Part shown: piece by piece, positions 33,472 to 42,220 of the stretch
Layout: every line of letters starts with the position of its first letter
Numbering within the stretch: position 1 is the stretch's first letter
Origin: VXYL01 sp965199875
Lineage (GTDB): Bacteria > Pseudomonadota > Gammaproteobacteria > Pseudomonadales > Azotimanducaceae
Assembly (NCBI GenBank): GCA_965199875.1
Contig: OZ241346.1
Span: forward strand, 3,410,001-3,474,000
Length of the DNA: 64,000 nt
Reading direction: 5' to 3'
The notes under the pieces: generated by a model
Seen by the model: the letters and a program-made list of their open reading frames with translations, nothing else
Databases searched by the model: none
Told to the model about the DNA's origin: nothing
Translations under genes and position numbers: made by a program

Positions 33472-35249
33472 GCGGAACCAACGGCGCCCCTTCGAGCGCC
33501 ACGGTCGAAGAGCAGGTGCTGGCGGCGCTGCGAAGCTACTCCGAGGCGACTCGTTCCGCGCACCTCGAAGGGATGCTGGCGTTCTTCTCGGAAGCCTGGC
33601 GCAGCAGCTCCGGCACCGGCAAGACCGAGCTGCGCGAACAGCTTCGCGAGCAGATCGACAGTGGCGGCCACCAAGCCAAGGATCTGCTTCTGGACGCCGC
33701 CGAGGTGGTGCTGGACGGCGCCACGGCCAGCGTCGACCCGGTGGCGATGCGTTCGCCCACCGGCGGCGGCTTCTTCGAGTTCAAGATGCGCCAAGAGGCG
33801 GATGGCGCGTGGCGTTGCGTGGCCATCGCCGGCAGCAGAAAGAGCGACTCGGCGGCGCAGAACGCGCGCGGCCTGCGCGAGCGAATGCTCCTAGACCCGG
33901 CGCGCCCCGGCTACCACTTCGTGGTCCCCGAAGGCGTCGCCATGCCCTTCGATCCCAACGGCGCCGTCTACTGGAAAGGCCGCTACCACCTGTTCTACAT
34001 CTTCCAGGACACGCGCTTCGACAAGCGCTCGGACCACTGGGGCCATGCATCCAGTACGGATCTGTTCCACTGGCGACATCATCCCACCGGGCTGCTCGAA
34101 GGGATGTACAGCGGCAACTGCTTCATCGGCAAGGGCGGCGTGCCGACGATGTGCTACCACCAGGTGGGGCAGGGGAACGCCCTCGCCGTCGCGCGCGACG
34201 ACGAGTTGAACCAGTGGCGGAAGCTGGGGCCGATCACGCCGAAAACCCAGGAGGACGACGAGCACCACGGCAAGTACCGTTCCTGGGATCCGTTCGGATG
34301 GCAGGAAGGCGACAGCCGCTACGCCATCTTCGGCGGCCGACGGCCGGCGGTTGCGAAGTCCATCGGCGCCGATGGCGAGTGGCGCTACGTCGGCGACCTG
34401 TTCGCCCACGGCGTCGACGGCGTCGCCCTGGACGAGGACGTCTCCTGCGCCGATCTGTTCAAGCTCGGCGACAAGCACGTGCTGCTCTGCATCAGCCATC
34501 GTCTCGGCTGCCGCTACTACATTGGCGAGTGGCGAGACGAGCAGTTCCACCCCGAGTTCCACGCGCGGATGAGCTGGGTGGACAACACGTTCTTCGCCCC
34601 GGAAAGCCTTGAGGACGGTCAAGGCCGCCGCATCATGTGGGCATGGCTGCAGGACGAGCCGGAGTTCGGCGTGCGCTCGGCGTTCGGCTGGTCCGGCACC
34701 ATGTGCTTGCCGAGGGTGCTGTCGCTTGGAGCGGACGGTCGGCTGCGCATGGACGTCGCCGAGGAAATCGAAGCACTGCGCGGTGCAGTCGTGCGCCATG
34801 GGCCGATGACCGTTCGTGCCGACGCTCCGCGGGCCCTGGAGGGCGTCGCCGGAGACAGCTTGGAGCTGTTCCTCGAACTCGACGGGGCGGCGGCTTCGGA
34901 AGTCGGCGTCAAGGTGCGGATGGCGCCGGAGGGACGAGAAGAGACGTCGATCTTCTACGATGCGGAACGGAAGCTGCTGAAGGTCGATACCCGCCGCTCC
35001 GGCCCTGCCGACACGCCGAAAGCCGTGGAAGCCGCTCCGCTGGAACTGCGAGAGGGCGAGCGCTTGAGGCTTCGAGTCTTCGTCGACAAGTCCGTCGTCG
35101 AGGTCTTCGCCAATGGCCGACAGGCGATTGCCCGGCGCATCTATCCGGCGCGGCCCGACAGCTTGAGCGTGAGTCTGTTCGCAACCGGCGGCGACGCCCT
35201 GGCGCACACCGTCGAGGCATGGCCCATCGCGCCCTCGAACCCCTACTGA
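33468..35249 (+). CDS. GH32-like glycoside hydrolase with N-terminal NTF2/SnoaL-like domain
   Basis: 593 residues. Residues 1-125 look like an NTF2/SnoaL-type cone domain (EEQVLAALRSYSEATRSAHLEGMLAFFSEAW to DGAWRCVAIAGSRKSD). Residues about 140-470 are a five-bladed propeller of the beta-fructofuranosidase kind: AMPFDPNGAVYWKGRYHLFY holds the nucleophile Asp, YRSWDPFGW replaces the R-D-P block, and ALDEDVSCADLFKL supplies the acid/base Glu in place of E-C-P. A C-terminal beta-sandwich ends with LRVFVDKSVVEVFANGRQA, diagnostic for GH32. No signal peptide, so it should act in the cytoplasm. The N-terminal fusion is unusual for GH32. Confidence 0.82.
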   Translation: MSGTNGAPSSATVEEQVLAALRSYSEATRSAHLEGMLAFFSEAWRSSSGTGKTELREQLREQIDSGGHQAKDLLLDAAEVVLDGATASVDPVAMRSPTGGGFFEFKMRQEADGAWRCVAIAGSRKSDSAAQNARGLRERMLLDPARPGYHFVVPEGVAMPFDPNGAVYWKGRYHLFYIFQDTRFDKRSDHWGHASSTDLFHWRHHPTGLLEGMYSGNCFIGKGGVPTMCYHQVGQGNALAVARDDELNQWRKLGPITPKTQEDDEHHGKYRSWDPFGWQEGDSRYAIFGGRRPAVAKSIGADGEWRYVGDLFAHGVDGVALDEDVSCADLFKLGDKHVLLCISHRLGCRYYIGEWRDEQFHPEFHARMSWVDNTFFAPESLEDGQGRRIMWAWLQDEPEFGVRSAFGWSGTMCLPRVLSLGADGRLRMDVAEEIEALRGAVVRHGPMTVRADAPRALEGVAGDSLELFLELDGAAASEVGVKVRMAPEGREETSIFYDAERKLLKVDTRRSGPADTPKAVEAAPLELREGERLRLRVFVDKSVVEVFANGRQAIARRIYPARPDSLSVSLFATGGDALAHTVEAWPIAPSNPY

Positions 35250-35274
35250 CCAGCCGCCCTGCCGACGTCCAGCA

Positions 35275-36453
35275 TCAAGTGGAGCCGGCCGCGGGAGCAG
35301 CGCTGCTCCTGCGCCCCTTCACCGGGAAGTCCACCACCGGCCCGCGCGTGCCGTCCGGCGCACCGTCGCTGAGCGCGCCTTTGAAGGCATCCCCGTCGAC
35401 CTTCAGCCAAGCCTCCATGGTGCCGGACGAGCCCTTGCCCCAGTCCATCTGCGACGGCGGCGTGCGGTATTTCCAGCTCAGCACGTCGTCCTCGAAGGCG
35501 ATCGCCGTCATCTCGATGGTGCCATCCGTGTCGTCGACCAGCGTCGCCGCCAATGCGCCGTCTTCCAGGACGACGTTCAAGACGCCGTGGCGAACCTGGT
35601 CGGCGGTGTTGCTGGTGACGACATCCCACTGGCCGAGCACGGCTTGCGGATCGGTGGCCTTGCCGGCGCTCGCCACGCCGGGATGGTCGCGCCACAGCCA
35701 GCGCAGCGTATCGGGGAAGATCGCGCCGCCGTGGCTCAAGTCGTGGCCGCCTTCGCCGAGCACGAATCGGTAGTCGTAGCGGGCGAACCTGAGCGCCGAC
35801 TCCATGCACAGATTGGCGAGCGTCCAGTTTCCCTCGGCAAGGTCGATGTCGTTCTCTCCGTCTTGCAGAAACACCCGGATGGGTTTGGGAAAGCCGCGCG
35901 TCTTGCGGATGAGAAAGGGGTATTCCGACCCGCCCCGAAGCCGGGTGAAGCTGCCCACGTGGCTGACCACTTTCGAGAAGGAGTCCGGGCGCTGCCAGGC
36001 GACGGTGAAGGCGCACAGTCCGCCGTCGCTCATGCCGGCGATGGCCCTGCCGGCAGCGTTGTCGACGAGGTTGCAGTCCTTGCCCACCTGCGCAAGGATT
36101 TCTTCGAGCAGGAAGCGCGCGTAGGCGTCGTCGATGGTGGCGTACTGCTTCTCGCGCTGATCGTAGTCGAACTCCCGCCGACCGGGATTGACGAACACGC
36201 CGATGGTCACCGGCATCTCGCCCATGTGGATCAGCCGGTCGAAAACGGCGGGCGCCCGCACGGGGCCGGCGGGGTCCATGTAGCCCTGACCATCCTGGAA
36301 CACCATGACGCAGGCCGGCTCGGCGTCCGAATACTGGGCCGGCACGTAGACCCAGTAGTCGTGATCGGCGCCGGGATAGATGCGGCTGGCGCTCCAGGTG
36401 CGTTTGGACACCGAGCCGACCGGCACGTCTTGCTGCTGCGACTGTGCGTTCAT
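35275..36453 (-). CDS. Alpha/beta-hydrolase-fold esterase (enterochelin-esterase-like)
   Basis: 392 residues from an ATG 5 bp after the stop of the TonB receptor gene. The esterase-D/enterochelin-esterase pattern is visible: DYWVYVPAQYSDAEPACVMVFQDGQ, nucleophile Ser in AIAGMSDGGLCAFTVAW, and catalytic His in LGEGGHDLSHGG. A C-terminal domain of about 100 residues (VLGQWDVVTSNTADQVRHG to the end) is lipocalin- or extracellular-hydrolase-like. No strong signal peptide. The tight spacing with the TonB receptor suggests it hydrolyses the imported ligand, such as a siderophore ester or acylated sugar. Confidence 0.82.
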   Translation of the reverse strand: MNAQSQQQDVPVGSVSKRTWSASRIYPGADHDYWVYVPAQYSDAEPACVMVFQDGQGYMDPAGPVRAPAVFDRLIHMGEMPVTIGVFVNPGRREFDYDQREKQYATIDDAYARFLLEEILAQVGKDCNLVDNAAGRAIAGMSDGGLCAFTVAWQRPDSFSKVVSHVGSFTRLRGGSEYPFLIRKTRGFPKPIRVFLQDGENDIDLAEGNWTLANLCMESALRFARYDYRFVLGEGGHDLSHGGAIFPDTLRWLWRDHPGVASAGKATDPQAVLGQWDVVTSNTADQVRHGVLNVVLEDGALAATLVDDTDGTIEMTAIAFEDDVLSWKYRTPPSQMDWGKGSSGTMEAWLKVDGDAFKGALSDGAPDGTRGPVVDFPVKGRRSSAAPAAGST

Positions 36454-36458
36454 GTCGG

Positions 36459-39392
36459 CTAGTTGAAGGGCGTCCAGCGCAGCTGCACGCCGACCTCCCG
36501 GGGGTTGGTGGGATAGCCCAGCGACGGATTGCTGCCGAGCCCGCTGATGGGCAGAAACTCCACAAGCCCGATCTCGTTGCCGATGTTCTGCGCGAAGAGC
36601 GCGACGGACCACTCGCTGCCGGGCGCCGTCCACAGCGCCGCGGCGTCCCAGCGTCCGTAGGACGGGATTTCGTACACCGGGATGTTGCCGATGTTGGGAT
36701 GCTGGGAGTCGGTGAAGGTGTACGTGCCGAGCAGCTGAATGCTGCCTCGGCTGCCTAGCGGCCGGGTGTGGCTGACGGTCAGCGCCAGCTTGTGCTCCGG
36801 TTGCATGGGCAGCTTGTTGCCGGTCATGTCCACCGGCAGCGGATAGAAGCTGGTGACCGTCTGGCCGGTGTCGAAGTCGATGTGCTCCCACTCGGCGTAC
36901 TGCGCGTTCGGGTTGCCCCAGACCACCGATGAATGCGGGCCGATCTGGGAGTCCTGGAAGGCGTAGAAGCCGCGGAGCCGCCAGTTGTCGTTGAACCAGT
37001 AGCTGAACTCGAAGTCCGCGCCCCAAAGCTGGGTGTCGTCGATGTTGGAGGTGTACTCCGCCAGCGGCGTGTCGGTGAACGCCGGCAGCTGCAGTCCCGG
37101 TGGCGGCGGCTGCGTGCCGTTCAGTTGAAAGCCGTCGAAGTCGTTGAACCACAGCCCGATGGCGAGCTGCAGGCGCGAATCCAGAAACAGGCCCTTCATG
37201 CCCACTTCGTAGTTCGCCAGCGTTTCTTCCTCGATCAGCGGCGGATCCACCCCGGGTATCGGCGAGTTGAAGCCGCCGGCGCGGTAGCCCGTGGAAAAGC
37301 GCCCGTAGACCAGATTGTCGGACTCGGTGGTGTATTCCAGGCTGACGTGGCCAATCGTCCGGCCCCAGGTGTGCGCATCGGCAACGCCGCCGTTGGGGAA
37401 GAAGACCCCGACCACCGAGCCGATGGTCAGAATGGCGAATCCGCCGCCGCTGTCGGGATCCTGCGCCTTTTCGTCCTCGGTGTAGCGCAGCCCGCCGGAC
37501 AGCGTCCAACGGTCGTTCAGCCGGTAGTTGCCGTTGAAGAACGCGGCTTGGGTTTCCGACGTGGCGCCGGTGTAGAAGCGCACCGTCTCGGTGTGCTCCA
37601 CGCCCTCGGGGCAGTACCAGTACAAGCCGTCCCATTGATAGGCCAGCGCCGGGTCGCTGGTGCCGATGCCGAAGCCCTCGATGACGCCGGTCAGCAGTTC
37701 CTGGCAGGTGGAGACCGGAACGAATCCGAAGATCGGCGATGCCGCCGCGGCCTGTTGATCGGCACTGCCGAAACGGAACGGCCGCGTCTTGTCCACTCGA
37801 ACCAGGTCCCAGAACGTGCTGTTCTCGTAGGCGAAGAGTCCTGCGATGAAGTTGAAGGCGCCGGGGAAGCTCGACGAGACGTGAACCTCGTGGGAAGTTT
37901 CGTCGTACAGGTACGGCAGCACGTAGTGGGTGTCCTCGAAAGGCGTTGCCAGTCCGTCCGAGGCGATGGTGTGGTCCAAGGTGTTCGGGTCTTCGCCCAG
38001 CGGGACGCGGTTTGAGTAGTCGGCGTCCTTGACGTTGATCATGCTCGCGTCGCTGTCGTGGAAGCTGTAGCGCACGCTCAAGCCCTCGGTAAGCTGGTAC
38101 TGCGCGTAGAACGTGACCTGATCGCTCTCGCTGTCCTGCCAGCCGGTGAAGTTGAGCGCCACCTCGTTGTTGATGTCGCCGCAGCGGAAGCCTGGAACGC
38201 CGATGGGACAGCCGGCGTCGATGGCCGGGTTGGGCGTCTCGTAGAGATACAGATCGTTCGCCACGGACGTTGCCGTGGGCGAGGGAGTGGCCAGCTGGCC
38301 GCCCTGGGGGCCCAAGGTGACTTGCGGGTCCGTCCTGTTCAGATTGCTGAGCGTCAACAGCGATCGGGGCGAGCCCTTGTCCTCCACGCGCGACCAGCGG
38401 ACGTTGGCGTCGAATCGATCCGTCGTGAAGCGCAGCTGCGGTGCCCAGAAGGCGTGATCCGGCTTGTCGTAGTCTCCGCCCAGCCCGATGTTCCTCTGCC
38501 GGCCGTCGCCCGAGTGAATGCCGCCGGTGAGGCGGAAGCTCAGGTAGTCGTTGATGGGCCCGCCGAACGCGGCGTTGAAGCGGGTCTGGGAGACATCGGT
38601 GACTTCCGTCATCGCGTCCAGGTCCCACTCGCGGGTGGGTTTCTTGTAGACCAGATTGATCGACCCGGCGATGGAGTTGCGCCCGTTCAAGGTTCCCTGC
38701 GGCCCGCGCGCCACCTCGATGCGCTCCAGGTCGAAGCCGCCGCCGGGCAGCGTGCCGTACACGCCAACGGTGTAGGCGCCGTCGATGTAGGTGGCGACGG
38801 CGCGGTCCGAGTGGGTCTGGCCGGCGAGGCGCGTGCCGATGCCGCGGATCACCGTTCCCTGCCCTTCCTGATCCATTTCGTCGCCGAACTGCAAACCGGG
38901 AACGAGGCTTTGCAGATCGGTTCGATCCTGGATCACCAGTTCTCTCAGCTGGTCCGAATCGAACGCGGAGATGGTCATCGGCACGTCGAGGATGTTCTCC
39001 TCGACTTTCTCTGCCGTCACCAGAACGGCTTCGTGGTAGCTCGCCGAAAGCCGGAACTCCACGCTGGTCCTGCCGCCGGCGACCACCTCGACGGTTTCGC
39101 TCGACGCTTGCAGCCCGACGCTGCTGGCCGTGGCCGTGTAGGTGCCGGCCGCGAGGCCGGAGATCGAGAAGCTGCCGTTGTCGTCGCTGACCGCCGACAT
39201 CCCGGCGTTCCCGCCAGCGGCGTCAATGAGGCTGACGAGAACGCCTCCGAGCGGGCCGCCGTCCGCGTCGAGTACCGTTCCGGCGATGCTGCCGCCTTGG
39301 GCCCAAGCGGGCGAGGTTGCGAGCGGCAAGCCGAACGTTAGAAGCGCGAGCGCCTTGACGGCCTTCCGCCACACTTGAAGTCTGCGGGCCAT
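36459..39392 (-). CDS. TonB-dependent receptor with N-terminal carboxypeptidase-like domain
   Basis: 977 residues from the ATG at 39392 with a GAGGG site. Signal peptide (AVKALALLTFGLPLATSPAWA), then a CarboxypepD_reg-like domain (GSIAGTVLDADGGPLGGVLV, about 30-110), a plug domain (ILDVPMTISAFDSDQL to GTLNGRNSIAGSINLVYKKP) and a 22-strand barrel ending in LRWTPFN with a terminal aromatic-x-x. No FecA-like signalling domain is present. It imports a ligand across the outer membrane using TonB energy. The downstream coupled esterase and the opposite GH32/MBL genes hint at an ester or carbohydrate ligand. Confidence 0.92.
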   Translation of the reverse strand: MARRLQVWRKAVKALALLTFGLPLATSPAWAQGGSIAGTVLDADGGPLGGVLVSLIDAAGGNAGMSAVSDDNGSFSISGLAAGTYTATASSVGLQASSETVEVVAGGRTSVEFRLSASYHEAVLVTAEKVEENILDVPMTISAFDSDQLRELVIQDRTDLQSLVPGLQFGDEMDQEGQGTVIRGIGTRLAGQTHSDRAVATYIDGAYTVGVYGTLPGGGFDLERIEVARGPQGTLNGRNSIAGSINLVYKKPTREWDLDAMTEVTDVSQTRFNAAFGGPINDYLSFRLTGGIHSGDGRQRNIGLGGDYDKPDHAFWAPQLRFTTDRFDANVRWSRVEDKGSPRSLLTLSNLNRTDPQVTLGPQGGQLATPSPTATSVANDLYLYETPNPAIDAGCPIGVPGFRCGDINNEVALNFTGWQDSESDQVTFYAQYQLTEGLSVRYSFHDSDASMINVKDADYSNRVPLGEDPNTLDHTIASDGLATPFEDTHYVLPYLYDETSHEVHVSSSFPGAFNFIAGLFAYENSTFWDLVRVDKTRPFRFGSADQQAAAASPIFGFVPVSTCQELLTGVIEGFGIGTSDPALAYQWDGLYWYCPEGVEHTETVRFYTGATSETQAAFFNGNYRLNDRWTLSGGLRYTEDEKAQDPDSGGGFAILTIGSVVGVFFPNGGVADAHTWGRTIGHVSLEYTTESDNLVYGRFSTGYRAGGFNSPIPGVDPPLIEEETLANYEVGMKGLFLDSRLQLAIGLWFNDFDGFQLNGTQPPPPGLQLPAFTDTPLAEYTSNIDDTQLWGADFEFSYWFNDNWRLRGFYAFQDSQIGPHSSVVWGNPNAQYAEWEHIDFDTGQTVTSFYPLPVDMTGNKLPMQPEHKLALTVSHTRPLGSRGSIQLLGTYTFTDSQHPNIGNIPVYEIPSYGRWDAAALWTAPGSEWSVALFAQNIGNEIGLVEFLPISGLGSNPSLGYPTNPREVGVQLRWTPFN

Positions 39393-39977
39393 AGCGTCCC
39401 TCTTGGTTGTTGCGCCGGCCGTGTCTCGCACCGTGCGCCGGTAGCATACGCGAGGCCGAATGATCCTCCGTTCGGTCGGTCCCTGTCAAGGGACAGGGAC
39501 GTGCAGGCAGTGAACCGCGATGAACCGCCGGAAGCCTTCGTTCGGTGCGCCATCCGGAAGCAGCGCCGTTGCCCTTCAGCCGGCTCGAAGCCACGCCAGC
39601 AGCGCCGGCGTGCGCCTCGGCGTCGAGCGTCTCGAAGCCCACGGAGTCCTTCCAGCACGAGGATCAGGAAGCGCTCCGAGATGGCTTGAGGACGCTGAAC
39701 CTGGTGGAGGGCCGGGACTACTGGGAGCAGTGGGTCAGCGGCCTGCATCCCGCGCAGAACGCGCCATTGCCAGCGCTCTCGCCCCAAGCGACAATCCCTT
39801 CTGTTACCGCGATTCAAGATCGCACCACGCCAAGACGAGGCATCGGATCTTCAATTGAGTTCGACGTCCGCGGTGCCCGAGGCGTCAAGGCAACGAGACG
39901 ACGATCAGCTTGCGGCCGGGGCGGAGTGATTTGGATGAGTGCCGCTTGACGGCAGCGTGTGACGGAGGCGCAGAGGG
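39393..39977. other. Intergenic region upstream of TonB receptor, no confident gene
   Basis: 585 bp. It must hold the promoter of the TonB gene. Overlapping open frames on both strands cover 39520-39940 without a good start, ribosome site or family. One plus-strand stretch near 39655-39765 (EALRDGLRTLNLVEGRDYWE) looks protein-like and may be a gene remnant. A 9-bp hairpin lies at 39479-39500. Confidence 0.4.
39479..39500. repeat. Perfect hairpin GTCCCTGTC-AAGG-GACAGGGAC
   Basis: Nine-bp perfect stem with a four-base loop, about 87 bp upstream of the TonB receptor start. There is no T-run on either side, so it is more likely an operator or RNA structure in the leader than an intrinsic terminator. 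Confidence 0.5.
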
Positions 39978-40154
39978 ATGTGCAAGAGCGAGTTCGAGCC
40001 CGATCCGGTGGTCGAAGCCTACAAGCGCGGCATCGACATGACGCTGCTGCGGGAGAACCTGCGACGGTCGGTGGATGAGAGAGTGCGCAACCTGATGGCG
40101 CTGCAGCGATTGGCGGAAGAAGCGCGGCGGGCCGGCCGGGAGGCGACCGGTTGA
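39978..40154 (+). CDS. Small protein preceding nucleotidyltransferase
   Basis: 58 residues, start ATG with GGAGG about 9 nt upstream. The sequence is charged and helical (DMTLLRENLRRSVDERVRNL then RLAEEARRAGRE), a pattern I associate with small proteins encoded just before AbiEii/MNT-like nucleotidyltransferases. Its TGA overlaps the TTG start of that gene (TTGA), so both are translated together. A toxin-antitoxin-like pair is inferred, not shown. Confidence 0.7.
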   Translation: MCKSEFEPDPVVEAYKRGIDMTLLRENLRRSVDERVRNLMALQRLAEEARRAGREATG

Positions 40155-40627
40155 TCGACTTCGCCGCGGTGCTGCGCGCCTTCGAGGAAGCGGGCGTCGA
40201 GGCCGTCTTGGTCGGCGGCTTGGCTGCCACGGTTCACGGCTCGGCCCGGCTGACGCAAGACGTCGACTTCGTCTACTCGCGGGAACCACGCAACATCGAA
40301 CGCCTCGCTAGAGCGTTGCGCCCGCACTCGCCCTATCTGCGCGGCGCACCGGCCGGCCTGCCCTTCGAGTGGTCTGCGGCGACCATCAAGCGCGGCTTGA
40401 ACTTCACGCTCACCACGGACCTCGGCGACATCGACCTGCTCGGCGAAATCCCCGGCGGCGGCGACTACCAGGCCCTTCTGCCGCACACCATCGAGGTGGA
40501 GATCTTCGGGCGCCGCTGCCGATGCTTGAATCTGCCCGCCCTCATCCGCGCCAAACGCGCCGCTGGAAGGCCGAAGGACCTCGAGGCATTGGCGGAGTTG
40601 GAGGCGCTTTTGGGGTGTCTTCCGTAG
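40151..40627 (+). CDS. Nucleotidyltransferase (AbiEii/MNT-like fold)
   Basis: 158 residues from a TTG coupled to the upstream small gene. The nucleotidyltransferase core is clear: AVLVGGLAATVHGSARLTQD with the G-G motif, then VDFVYS giving D-x-D (TQDVDF) and later LGDIDLLGEI providing the third acidic residue. The end (LNLPALIRAKRAAGRPKDLEALAELEAL) is characteristic of minimal nucleotidyltransferases of toxin-antitoxin or abortive-infection type. It may transfer nucleotides to RNA or protein. Confidence 0.8.
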   Translation: MIDFAAVLRAFEEAGVEAVLVGGLAATVHGSARLTQDVDFVYSREPRNIERLARALRPHSPYLRGAPAGLPFEWSAATIKRGLNFTLTTDLGDIDLLGEIPGGGDYQALLPHTIEVEIFGRRCRCLNLPALIRAKRAAGRPKDLEALAELEALLGCLP

Positions 40628-40647
40628 GCTGGGCAGCTCCGGCGGCG

Positions 40648-40929
40648 TCAGCTGTTCCGATTGCGCCATTGCTGGTTGAGCCTCGCCCAGATCGTCGGCC
40701 AGTCGGACGCCGGTGGTTCGCGGCGCATCTTGATCTCGTGTCCGTCCGGGCGCGCTTCGAGAACCTGCCAGCAGCCGAGGCAGACGCGGTAGATCAAGTC
40801 GCCGCGGTCGACGTCTTCGGGCAGGGGTGCATCCTCGCGCTCGGCGGCGTCGATGACGCGCTGTACGCGCTGTTCGTGCGACAGCTCCTGTTGAACGCTG
40901 GGAGGTGTTGTTGCCACGGCCCGCCTCAT
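40648..40929 (-). CDS. Hypothetical third gene of the mcrBC operon
   Basis: 93 residues from an ATG that overlaps the mcrC stop (TGATG), so it is translationally coupled. No family is recognised. It is mostly polar, with PEDVDRGDLIYRVCLGCWQVLEARPDGHEIKMRR in the middle (C-x-x-C) and an end DWPTIWARLNQQWRNRN. The coupling and direction suggest a restriction accessory protein. An ATG 24 bp upstream (40953) is also in frame. Confidence 0.6.
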   Translation of the reverse strand: MRRAVATTPPSVQQELSHEQRVQRVIDAAEREDAPLPEDVDRGDLIYRVCLGCWQVLEARPDGHEIKMRREPPASDWPTIWARLNQQWRNRNS

Positions 40930-42220
40930 CAACCCAAGTGGTTCAGAATACATTGAACGCTGTCGCGCGGGCGAACCACGTCGAACGGGAAGCACCAGAG
41001 GGACAGGGGCTGGCTGGTCACCTTGTCGTCGAAATCGTAGCGCAACGGATGTTGGAACTGCGCTGTTCTCGGGTAGATCAACGCCACCGTGCGGCAGCCG
41101 TATTTCCGGCCGTAGCTGTAGAGTTGGTAGATGTCGCTTTGGGCGACGTCGTGCTTCGGGTCTTTGATGACCTTCCATTTCGCATCCAGCACGAAACAGA
41201 CGTCGTCGCGGTGCATCAGGGCGATGTCCGGCTTCATCGTAAAGGCGGCGGTGGATTCGAGCGTGGCTGGATCGTTGCCTGCGGCCAGCGCAACCCGTTT
41301 GGCGAATGGGCGTTGCGGCTTTTGCGCTCCTACCTCGTAGGCGTTCTGGTGGCGTTGAAACGCATCGACAAGGAAGTCCTCGAACACCTTCTCCTCGGAA
41401 ACAGCAACGCCCGATTGACGTGCTCGCCGGCGAAGGTTGCCAAGCCTTGGTTGAAGAGGAACAGCCCGACCCACGCCATCACGGTCTCGTAGTGCCGCAT
41501 CGAGCGGTCGATGCGGTGGCGCTCCCAATCGGCTTTCGGGTTCGTCGAGAGTGGCACGTCGGCGAAGCAGATGCGCAGCTGGTGCAGCAACTGCCGATGA
41601 TCTGGATGCGCCACGGCGCGAAGCCGATGGATGGTCGTGTGGATCAGGCGATTCACCGGCCGATCGGCCGTGAATTCGTCGAAGGCGACGTAGAACCGCG
41701 CGCCGTTCGCCGCGTTGAGGCGGACGTGCTCGGCGAACAGGATGCGCCCGCGCAGGCAAGGCAGGTTGTCTTCCACGCTCTGGTAGTGGCGGGCCAAGCC
41801 GCGCTGCGTGAGGCGCACCAAGTCGTCCAAGAACAATCGGATGAAGACGTTGAGCATGTTGAAGCGGTGTAGGGCGTCGATGCTGGTTTGATGGAACTCG
41901 GCGAAGCGAAGTCCGCGATAGGCCCGGAGCATGTCGAGGAACACTTGGCGGGTCTCTGGCTCGCCGTCGGCACCGCCGGCGAACTCCACCTTTGGCAGAA
42001 TCTCGACGACAGTACCGTGCCGAGTCTCGATGATGCCGACGTGGTTGCGGGCGTGAAGCTGGCCGCCTCGGAGCACCAGCACCGGACGCACACGACCGTC
42101 CTCGTCCTCGGCAAGGTTCTTTAGCGCGAAGTGCTTGAGATCATCTCGCTCTGCATCATCAAGCCCGCGGAGTGCATCGTGCTCCCGTACGACGATGTGC
42201 TTATTCGCCGTCTGTGGCAC
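40929..42220 (-). pseudogene. mcrC: mcrC, 5-methylcytosine restriction subunit, frameshifted
   Basis: McrC is the nuclease partner of McrB. The first part (frame starting at a GTG, 42220, overlapping the mcrB end by 20 bp) runs from KHIVVREHDALRGLDD to AGEHVNRALLFP at about 41400. The family then has a conserved M-E-K-x-F-E; here that continues only in the next frame as EEKVFEDFLVDAFQRHQNAY, followed by the PD-(D/E)xK nuclease site TMKPDIALMHRDD...VLDAKWK. Comparing TTTCCGAGGAGAAGG with an expected TTTCCGATGGAGAAGG indicates a single lost T between 41394 and 41395. No homopolymer is present. Either the gene is inactive, the base is a sequencing error, or frameshifting occurs. Confidence 0.85.

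Noticed and set aside
39545..39949. 134-codon plus-strand frame with some protein-like residues
   Set aside because: No ribosome site, weak composition and overlapping frames on both strands; at most a gene remnant, mentioned under the intergenic entry.
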